Of a stretch of DNA of 64,000 nucleotides, positions 58,088 through 64,000 are shown in pieces. Source of the stretch: Geobacillus proteiniphilus (GTDB lineage Bacteria > Bacillota > Bacilli > Bacillales > Anoxybacillaceae); NCBI RefSeq assembly GCF_001908025.1, contig NZ_MQMG01000001.1, positions 124,001 through 188,000 of the forward strand. Reading direction: 5' to 3'. A model generated the notes under the pieces. The model had not been told where the DNA came from. It ran no database searches and was given only the letters and a program-made list of their open reading frames with translations. The number at the start of each line of letters is the position of its first letter. Within the stretch, counting starts at the first letter, position 1. A program made the position numbers and the translations under genes.

Positions 58088-59014
58088 TTACATGACGCGT
58101 TTTTTGTTTTCATCCAACGCGGCGGCCGGCGGCTTCTCGACCGCAGCGTTCTTTTGACCGCGGCGGCTCGTTACTAACAAATACACGACGACGAAGTAGC
58201 CGATATAGGCGATCATTTCCTCAAGCGACGGCATCGACGAATAGCCGAACAATGCTTTTAAAAAGACGCCGACTTCGCCGGAAAAGACGGGGGCGACGCC
58301 ATGATCGCGCACGTAATGCTCGTAGTCGATCGGATGTTCCGGAAGCAGCCATGTCAAATCGTACACGTGCGGCATGACGCTGCCGATCAAGTTAATGTCC
58401 TGCATCATCGAAATGGCTTGCACGAGCAACCCAGCAGCGATCAAGACGATAAAGGCGCCGGTCACTTTAAAGAACGTCTTCAGCGGGATGCGCATCGTCC
58501 CTTTAAAGAAGAAATAGCTGACCAAAGCGGCAATGGCGATTCCTGTCGCCGCCCCCCAGCCTTGTATGGCCGCGCCGATGTTGCCATGCGTAATGGCGGC
58601 GAAGAAGAAAACCGTTTCCACCCCCTCGCGCAGCACGACTAAAAACGAGTGGATGACCATGCCGGCGACATTGCCGGCCGTAATAAACTGGTCCATTTTC
58701 CCTTCGACGCTTTTTTTCATATCCCGGCTATGCTCGGCCATCCAAAACACCATTTGCGTCAACAAAAGCGCTGAGACGACCATAATGCCGATTTTTAAGT
58801 AGATTTCACTTCCCATCGCGGCGAAGCCGGTGAACACAATTTGAAACAACATGGCAACGCCGACGCTCGCCGCCACCGCCAAGGCGGCGCCAAGCCATAC
58901 GTACTTCGTGTATTCGCGGTGATCGACCCGTTTCAAATACGATGTAATGATGCCGACGATAAGCAGCGCTTCCAGCGCTTCGCGAAACGTGATGAGCAAC
59001 GCTTGAACTTCCAT
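58088..59014 (-). CDS. efeU: FTR1-family iron permease (EfeU-like)
   Basis: 308 residues, seven membrane helices. Both REXXE iron-binding motifs are present: REALE in helix 1 (about 11-15) and REGVE in helix 4 (about 131-135). The family imports ferric iron, often after oxidation of ferrous iron by a partner. The typical bacterial partners EfeO and EfeB are not visible in the window; instead a membrane-anchored surface protein lies upstream (27 bases). A Fur-regulated promoter heads the operon. Shine-Dalgarno GGGGGAGG. Confidence 0.92.
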   Translation of the reverse strand: MEVQALLITFREALEALLIVGIITSYLKRVDHREYTKYVWLGAALAVAASVGVAMLFQIVFTGFAAMGSEIYLKIGIMVVSALLLTQMVFWMAEHSRDMKKSVEGKMDQFITAGNVAGMVIHSFLVVLREGVETVFFFAAITHGNIGAAIQGWGAATGIAIAALVSYFFFKGTMRIPLKTFFKVTGAFIVLIAAGLLVQAISMMQDINLIGSVMPHVYDLTWLLPEHPIDYEHYVRDHGVAPVFSGEVGVFLKALFGYSSMPSLEEMIAYIGYFVVVYLLVTSRRGQKNAAVEKPPAAALDENKKRVM

Positions 59015-59040
59015 GCCCCCGCCTCCCCCTTACGTTTGGA

Positions 59041-59802
59041 TTAAGCCCGCTTCCGACGCCGCACATAAATGAGGGCCGCGCCGAGAATCACGACAGCGAT
59101 GACAATGAGCGGAATCCAGTTTTTTGCTTTGGACAAATCGGTCCATTCTTTTTTTTGCACCGCATCCGGCTTTTCTGTGGCGCTTTCCGAAAAGTGGCCG
59201 ATTTTTACACTTTTTAGGCCAAATTGTTTTTGCAGCGTTGTTAAAATCGTCTCTTTGCTTTTCTTAAACACGTTGATATCCGATTTTTTCTCGCCGACGC
59301 CGAACAGCCCCGGGTTGCCAAGCGACTGAAGCGCCTTGTCAAATTCAGTGCGCAGCTGTTTGTCCAGCGACGGGTCTTTCCCTTGGATGACCGGCGACAG
59401 CGCCTCATACGTCGCAAACGCCTTCGCCAACAGCCGCTTGCTTGTGTCGTATTGGTCGAAGTTTTTCTCGATGTTTTCCAAGCGGCGGGCGATATTGAGC
59501 ACCAAGATTTTTTCCATGTTCTCGACTACCGCCTGGCGGTCTTTGTCTTCGATGGCCGCAAGCACCGCCTTGGACGGCTCCGGCCCCATATGCATGTCGA
59601 TTTCTTTTTTAACCGTTTCAAAAATTTCCTTGGCAGAGGCAAAATTCGGCGGCTGTTCATTCAGCTTCTCTTTCATCTGTTTGTACGCCTCAGCAACCGC
59701 CTCTTCGTTCGGGTTTCCGTACGAGTAGGCGAACGCTTTCAGCGGAATGAGATTGAGAATAACTATCATTGCTATGTAAAAAAAGAAACGGAACGATTTC
59801 AC
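59041..59802 (-). CDS. Surface protein linked to FTR1 permease, C-terminally membrane anchored
   Basis: About 253 residues. Signal peptide (about 1-22, IAMIVILNLIPLKAFAYSYG), a helical Lys/Glu-rich extracellular domain (about 25-220) and a C-terminal membrane helix WIPLIVIAVVILGAALIYVR followed by RRKRA, so the domain faces outward next to the permease. Inside are Met/His/Glu pieces such as KKEIDMHMGPEPSKA that could bind iron. Start: GTG at 59802 with GGAGGGAGAGGGAG upstream; the longer frame begins at 59829. It probably delivers iron to EfeU, replacing EfeO; this is inferred from its position, the Fur promoter and its topology. Confidence 0.72.
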   Translation of the reverse strand: MKSFRFFFYIAMIVILNLIPLKAFAYSYGNPNEEAVAEAYKQMKEKLNEQPPNFASAKEIFETVKKEIDMHMGPEPSKAVLAAIEDKDRQAVVENMEKILVLNIARRLENIEKNFDQYDTSKRLLAKAFATYEALSPVIQGKDPSLDKQLRTEFDKALQSLGNPGLFGVGEKKSDINVFKKSKETILTTLQKQFGLKSVKIGHFSESATEKPDAVQKKEWTDLSKAKNWIPLIVIAVVILGAALIYVRRRKRA

Positions 59803-59828
59803 GTCTCCCTCTCCCTCCATCAAGATCA

Positions 59829-59857
59829 ATGATAATCATTATCATATTTATTGTCAA
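59829..59857 (-). promoter_or_regulatory. Fur-controlled promoter of the iron operon
   Basis: -35 TTGACA (59852-59857, perfect), 17-base spacer, -10 TATCAT (59829-59834). The Fur box TGATAATCATTATCA (59830-59844) is a perfect 7-1-7 inverted repeat that covers the -10 and half of the spacer, so Fe-Fur binding should block RNA polymerase. Confidence 0.93.
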
Positions 59858-59890
59858 TAAAAATCATCCATCGTCTAAGCACGAACCGCC

Positions 59891-60652
59891 TTACGAGCAA
59901 TGCCTCGTCCGCTCCGAAGAAAGCACATGCGCTTCGCGGTCAATGACGGCTTTTTTGACCGGGCGGCGCATTTCCTTCCAGATGGCTGGGATGACCGCGG
60001 TCATATAGGCGGTGAATTTGATGAACGAGCGGCCGGTCGTCCGCACTTGGTAGCGGATCGGCACTTCTTTCAAGCGAAATCCTTTGCGCACTAAATTGAG
60101 CGTCAACACTTGGGCGTAGTTGTAATCGTGGATGATTTCCGCCTCCTCCATCGCCTGACGCGAAAAGGCGCGCATCCCCGATTGCCCGTCATACAGCCGC
60201 TGGCCGAGAAGGAGCGACTGCAGCCAAGTGAACAAATAGTTGCCGAGGCGGCGATGCCATTTCATGCCGCGAATCGTGCCAAGGAAGCGCGAGCCGATCG
60301 TATAGTCCGCTTCGCCGGCGAAAATCGGCGCCAAAAGGTCCGGAATTTGTTCCGGCGGATATTCGTTGTCGGCATCGATCATCACGCCGATATCCGCGCC
60401 AAGACGGACACACTCTTCAAGCCCTCGCCGCACCGCCGCCCCGAGGCCACGGTTTTCCAGCCAGCGGCAAATGTAATCGGCTCCCGCTTCTTGCGCCGCT
60501 TCAGCGGTCCGATCGGTCGACCCGTCATCAATGACCAAGACGCTGACCTCTACATCGGGATGGAAATGGCGCGGAATGCGACGAATCACTTCCCCTATCG
60601 CTTCTTCTTCATTGTGCGCCGGCAAAAAGACGATGACGCGCTGCTTCTTCAT
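59891..60652 (-). CDS. GT2 glycosyltransferase, dolichol-phosphate-mannose-synthase-like
   Basis: 253 residues, GT-A fold: VIVFLPAHNEEEAIGEVI, VIDDGSTDRTAEAA, NRGLGAAVRRG, MIDADNEYPPEQIPDL (DXD-type metal site) and QSGMRAFSRQA. Closest to polyprenyl-phosphate sugar transferases (DPM1-like) without added membrane helices. Could make the polyprenyl-P-sugar donor for the GT-C enzyme of this window. Overlaps the phosphodiesterase gene by 44 bases. Confidence 0.85.
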   Translation of the reverse strand: MKKQRVIVFLPAHNEEEAIGEVIRRIPRHFHPDVEVSVLVIDDGSTDRTAEAAQEAGADYICRWLENRGLGAAVRRGLEECVRLGADIGVMIDADNEYPPEQIPDLLAPIFAGEADYTIGSRFLGTIRGMKWHRRLGNYLFTWLQSLLLGQRLYDGQSGMRAFSRQAMEEAEIIHDYNYAQVLTLNLVRKGFRLKEVPIRYQVRTTGRSFIKFTAYMTAVIPAIWKEMRRPVKKAVIDREAHVLSSERTRHCS

Positions 60653-62108
60653 CGCTCTCCTCCTTTCGCATCGCCTCGATCAAAACCGGACCACGGCTAT
60701 GGCTCGGATACGGCGCGCCGAGCAAATAGGCGATCGTCGGCGCCAGCGAGACGAGGCTTTTTTTCTCATCGATCCGTTTTCCTGCCGCAATCGCGGGACC
60801 ATACATAAAAAACGGCACGTACCGCTCCCCTTCATCCAAATGACCATGGCCGCCGATGCCATCCGCCTGGCCATGGTCAGCGCAAACGATCAACGTCGCG
60901 CGCTCGAGCTCGCCGCGTTCCTCAAGCCAGCCGACAAACTCAGCGATTAAAGCATCGGTTTCTTCAATTTTTTCGATATACTCGTCATACAGCACACCGC
61001 GGCTATGGCCGGTCTGGTCGGTGGCGATCAATTGCACGACAAGCAAATCCGGATGTTGTTCCTCAACGATGCGTTTCGCTCGCTCGATAATGTAGCGATC
61101 GGCAAGGTCATTGGGCATCACCGCCGTCACGGTTTCAACATCCTCTCCAAATGAGTCGACCAAATGAGCGATGCCAAGCAAGCGGCCTGTTTTCCCTACT
61201 TTGCGGAGCGAGTCGAAGATCGTTTCCACTTTCGCTCCGAGCTTCCATACCATATTCGAGCGAATGCCGTGCTCAAACGGATACGTGCCGGTGAGCATCG
61301 ATGTAAAGCAGACGACCGTGCGCGCCGGATAGACCGTTTCCATTTGCGCAAACTCCGTCCCTTGGGCGCGCAGCCGTTTCAAAAACGGCGCATTCGCCGC
61401 CTCAAACCGGTCTTTGCGCATCCCGTCAATGACGATGACATACACTTTGTCACTCATCGGCGCTGTCGGAGCCGGCACGTTGTTCGTGTAAGTCGGAATG
61501 ACCTCCGGCTGCCAGTCGAACAAATTCCGATGCAAAATCCATGAAAACAGCCACACCCCAGCGGCAAACAGCCAAAGCGCCCCGTACAGCGGCGCCAAAT
61601 CCGTCCCTCGTTCCACTTGGATCGACGCATATTCCCAAACAGACAAAAGGAGAAAGACTTTCGGCAGCTGTTCTTGAGCATTGCCGCTTGTTGAATCGCT
61701 GTTTTTCAGCACCAGCTTCCAAAAGCGGGTGAAATTCCACCATGACGTGCCGATGCGCAAATGGTAATAGAGCGTTCCCCAAAAAAAGACGGTAAAGAAA
61801 AAGTAAAGCCCGGCCGCCAACAACAACAACGACGCATCAGCGAACGACCAAACGATGAGAAACACGACATAAGGGATCCATAAATAATTGCGCAAAAACA
61901 GTGGGTAATCATACACGTAATAGACAACAAACAGCGGCAGCACCGCTGTCAGGCCAAGCAGCCATGTCCATGCATGGCCGTCCATAAGATCAGCGGCATG
62001 GTAGATGCTCATCGTTCCCACGACAAAAATCGGCGTGAACGGCTTTCCTTCATTCAGCAAATTCCAGCAGCGCGCCGCAATTTTTTCAAACCGTGATGCT
62101 TCTTTCAT
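60609..62108 (-). CDS. Membrane-embedded alkaline-phosphatase-superfamily phosphodiesterase
   Basis: About 499 residues. Four to five membrane helices (about 20-200) come before a type I phosphodiesterase/nucleotide-pyrophosphatase domain (about 225-490). Metal and nucleophile motifs: VIVIDGMRKD, YPARTVVCFTSMLTGTYPFEHG (nucleophile Thr/Ser region), ATDQTGHSRG, CADHGQADGIGGHG. The fold is that of enzymes that hydrolyse or transfer phosphodiesters, such as nucleotide-sugar or lipid head-group substrates. ATG at 62108 with AAAGGGAGAGG. Grouped with a GT2 enzyme and a sugar epimerase, it may handle a glycolipid or teichoic-acid-like substrate. The exact substrate cannot be read from sequence. Confidence 0.75.
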   Translation of the reverse strand: MKEASRFEKIAARCWNLLNEGKPFTPIFVVGTMSIYHAADLMDGHAWTWLLGLTAVLPLFVVYYVYDYPLFLRNYLWIPYVVFLIVWSFADASLLLLAAGLYFFFTVFFWGTLYYHLRIGTSWWNFTRFWKLVLKNSDSTSGNAQEQLPKVFLLLSVWEYASIQVERGTDLAPLYGALWLFAAGVWLFSWILHRNLFDWQPEVIPTYTNNVPAPTAPMSDKVYVIVIDGMRKDRFEAANAPFLKRLRAQGTEFAQMETVYPARTVVCFTSMLTGTYPFEHGIRSNMVWKLGAKVETIFDSLRKVGKTGRLLGIAHLVDSFGEDVETVTAVMPNDLADRYIIERAKRIVEEQHPDLLVVQLIATDQTGHSRGVLYDEYIEKIEETDALIAEFVGWLEERGELERATLIVCADHGQADGIGGHGHLDEGERYVPFFMYGPAIAAGKRIDEKKSLVSLAPTIAYLLGAPYPSHSRGPVLIEAMRKEESDEEAARHRLFAGAQ

Positions 62109-62195
62109 TGCCTCTCCCTTTCCTTTCTCCATACGCCCCGCACCGCCTGCCAGTCGGACCGCCAAAATATGAGCACCACCGCGCCGGCCGCCGGT

Positions 62196-63140
62196 TTACC
62201 GCTCATATTCACGCGCCCACGCCACCGTGCGGGCGAGCCCTTCGGCAAACGCCACCTTCGGCTTGTAGCCAAACGCCCGCTCCGCCTTCGTGATGTCCGC
62301 CCATGTCGCTTTCACATCACCTTTCCGCTCCGGCGCGTGCACGATTTTCATATCGAGAAAGTGCTTCCGCAACTCAGCGAGCAGCTGCTCCATAGTGACG
62401 GGCGTCCCGGCGCCCAAGTTGAACACTTCGCTTCGCCCGCCGCTGCGGTGAAGTGCTGCGATCATGCCCTCCACAATATCATCGATGTACGTATAATCGC
62501 GCGCCGTCCCCTTGCCATACACGACAATCTCCTCGCCCGACAGCAATCGGCGCAAAAACGTGCCGATCGCCATATCCGGACGCCCCCACGGCCCGTAAAC
62601 GGTGAAATAGCGGAAGATCGTCATTTGGTAGCCATACAAATGGGCATAGGCATGACAAAACGATTCCGCTCCGTATTTCGCCGCCGCATACGGCGAAACG
62701 ACGCGGCCGTCAGCCATCTCTTCCCGGAGCGGGACGTTGCCGCGGTCGCCGTACACCGATGACGATGAGGCAAACAGCACATGCGCCGCCCCGGCTTCCC
62801 CCGCCGCCGCCAACACATTGACTGTCGCTTTAATGTCATAGTCGATATACGCGAGCGGCTCCTCGAGGGAATACGGAACGCCCGGCAGCGCCGCCAAATG
62901 GTAGACAACATCAGGGCGAAACTCGGCCAGCCACCTTTTCGTTCGCTCCCCATCAAGCAAATCCAAGCGGACAAGCGGCACCCGACCGCCGGTAAGCGCC
63001 TCAAACTGCCGCTCTTTCCGCTCTATGGAATAATACGGATGAAAACAATCAATGGCAGCCACTTCGTATCCTTGATCGCTCAAGCAGGCGGCCAGATGGC
63101 TGCCGATAAACCCTGCCCCTCCAGTCACCACAACTTTCAC
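62196..63140 (-). CDS. NAD-dependent nucleotide-sugar epimerase (GalE-like)
   Basis: 314 residues, extended SDR. Rossmann motif TGGAGFIGSHLAA, SSSSVYGDRG, catalytic YAAAKYGAE (YxxxK) and RYFTVYGPWGRPDMAIG. Could be a UDP-glucose 4-epimerase or UDP-glucuronate/UDP-GlcNAc epimerase; GRPDMA is seen in UDP-glucuronate epimerases. GTG start at 63140 with GGGGGG upstream; the longer frame to 63179 crosses it. First gene of a three-gene glycan cluster (gap 87 bases to the phosphodiesterase). Confidence 0.85.
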   Translation of the reverse strand: MKVVVTGGAGFIGSHLAACLSDQGYEVAAIDCFHPYYSIERKERQFEALTGGRVPLVRLDLLDGERTKRWLAEFRPDVVYHLAALPGVPYSLEEPLAYIDYDIKATVNVLAAAGEAGAAHVLFASSSSVYGDRGNVPLREEMADGRVVSPYAAAKYGAESFCHAYAHLYGYQMTIFRYFTVYGPWGRPDMAIGTFLRRLLSGEEIVVYGKGTARDYTYIDDIVEGMIAALHRSGGRSEVFNLGAGTPVTMEQLLAELRKHFLDMKIVHAPERKGDVKATWADITKAERAFGYKPKVAFAEGLARTVAWAREYER

Positions 63141-63177
63141 CAGTTTCCCCCCATTACTGAATTCCATCTCCATTAGC

Positions 63178-63186
63178 ATCTTACCA
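63178..63186 (-). promoter_or_regulatory. Possible promoter of the epimerase cluster
   Basis: TGG-TAAGAT (63178-63186) on the minus strand is an extended -10, 37 bases before the epimerase GTG. No good -35. The 209-base gap to the right-edge gene also contains GGTGTCCGC..GCGCTCTTTTTT (about 63318-63345), a weak terminator of that gene. Confidence 0.35.
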
Positions 63187-63349
63187 TAGCAACCGTCGAA
63201 AGTCGCGGGTCACGGGATAAAACCAAATGTTTCCATTCATTGAGGCGTGCGGCCGAACCGACGGAAGGATGGGTGGACGTATAGACGTCATCCGGAGCGG
63301 CTGACACTTGTGAAAAAAGAGCGCCCTGCGGACACCTTTGTTTGTTAGG

Positions 63350-64000
63350 TTATTTCGCCTTTTCGATCACTTGTTGCAGGGCGGCTTCAATTTGTGGCAG
63401 CCATTTGTCCGCCTCGGTTTTATTTTTCGCCTTCGTTGCTTCTAAGTAGCGCGCCGCTTGGTCGTTCAACGTGTCATACGCCTTGTCGCCGAGCAGCGCT
63501 TTTATATCATTTTCGATCATGTGAATAAAGAGCGCGCCTTCTAAGGCGGTGATCACCGACTTGTCTTGCCCCCAATTTTCTTTGCTTTCTTCATATTCGT
63601 GAAGCGCCACTTTCGCCCATCCGCGCACGAACGCATGGTTCACCGCTTTCGGATCGAGCGTTTTGACATCGGTTTGCAGGTCAAACTGTTTCAAAATGTA
63701 GTCCGCTTCTTCAGCGGCATGCCGTTTCATATACGGATAGACGGATTGATAAAACGCCCAGCCTTCCGCCTGCTCCACTTTGGCTTCTTCGGCGTTTTCT
63801 TTGGCCGCGGCCGCCGCCTTCGCCGCATAGCCGTGCGGCAGCGCCCCACTCGCTAAATAGAACGTTTTCATCAATGTTTTGTCAACCACTTGCTTGCCGA
63901 GGGCAAACGCCAGCGCATCATCGTTTTGGACCGCTTGCTCCATTTGGGCAAACGCCCCGTTGATCGCGTCAACCAGCTTCGTTCCGTAAGCCGCATCGCG
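63350..64000 (-). CDS. Helical Ala/Glu/Lys-rich protein, N-terminus outside window, unknown function
   Basis: The last 217 residues of a protein that continues past the right edge. Mostly helical, with KTLMKTFYLASGALPHGYAA, EGWAFYQSVYPYMKRHAA, AFVRGWAKVALHEYEESKEN and ALEGALFIHMIENDIKALLG as distinct segments. The EGWAFYQS-Y-YM spacing with Glu/His/Tyr recalls metal- or haem-binding helical domains seen in secreted proteins annotated as copper-amine-oxidase-like in Bacillales; I recall this only loosely. Its separate location and the weak terminator after it suggest its own transcript. No name can be given. Confidence 0.6.
   Translation of the reverse strand, partial: RDAAYGTKLVDAINGAFAQMEQAVQNDDALAFALGKQVVDKTLMKTFYLASGALPHGYAAKAAAAAKENAEEAKVEQAEGWAFYQSVYPYMKRHAAEEADYILKQFDLQTDVKTLDPKAVNHAFVRGWAKVALHEYEESKENWGQDKSVITALEGALFIHMIENDIKALLGDKAYDTLNDQAARYLEATKAKNKTEADKWLPQIEAALQQVIEKAK

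Overview
The window reads as a chromosomal segment of a thermophilic, spore-forming Bacillaceae, most likely Geobacillus or a close relative. Protein sequences resemble Bacillus subtilis orthologues throughout: GerE is nearly identical, and LonA, LonB, RNase PH, IlvH, SdhC and UvrC align end to end with the forms I remember. The gene order valS-ysxE-spoVID-hemLBDCXA-engB-lonA-lonB-clpX-tig-ysoA-leuDCBA-ilvCHB and then ysnB-rdgB-rph-gerM-racE-ysmB-gerE-sdhBAC-yslB-uvrC is the B. subtilis order. The GC-rich codon use fits Geobacillus. No organism name can be proven from the sequence alone, and no rRNA, tRNA, CRISPR array or insertion sequence was seen. Almost all genes lie on the minus strand.

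Layout. (1) 1-12.8 kb: a type IV pilus locus. A minus-strand operon runs from a membrane protein through a PRC-barrel protein and a VanW-like/G5 protein to PilB, PilT and PilC (cut by the left edge). Divergent from it is a plus-strand operon of two prepilins and a PilX-like protein. A bidirectional terminator separates these from a secreted von Willebrand A/Big2 protein that may be the pilus-tip adhesin. The locus sits next to folC, where B. subtilis has comC and spoIIB. (2) 12.9-19.9 kb: folC, valS with a T-box leader, and the spore-coat genes ysxE and spoVID, with a sigma-E-type promoter. (3) 20-26.2 kb: the glutamate-to-uroporphyrinogen haem operon hemAXCDBL. (4) 26.3-35.8 kb: engB, lonA, lonB (with a near-perfect sigma-F/G promoter), clpX, trigger factor and a TPR protein. 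(5) 35.9-45.5 kb: the branched-chain amino acid cluster ilvE-[T-box]-ilvBHC-leuABCD, with a CUC (Leu) specifier, a consensus cre and CodY-like boxes upstream of ilvE. (6) 45.6-54.8 kb: ysnB, rdgB, rph, gerM, racE, ysmB, gerE, the sdhCAB operon and yslB. (7) 54.8-64 kb: uvrC followed by a strain-variable looking block. It holds a GT-C glycosyltransferase, a Fur-controlled FTR1 iron permease with a membrane-anchored surface partner, a GT2/phosphodiesterase/epimerase glycan cluster, and a truncated helical protein at the right edge.

How it works together. The core is housekeeping plus sporulation: protein quality control (ClpX, LonA, LonB, Tig), haem feeding the SdhC cytochrome b558, branched-chain amino acid synthesis under several regulatory layers, and four sporulation genes with recognisable compartment-specific promoters. 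The accessory parts are the pilus locus with its putative tip adhesin, and the iron/glycan block beside uvrC. The best candidates for undescribed biology are the large VWA/Big2 protein and the non-canonical membrane proteins at the head of the pilus operon, the membrane-embedded alkaline-phosphatase-fold enzyme with its glycosyltransferases, the FTR1 partner protein, and an 11-bp inverted repeat spanning the gerE promoter.
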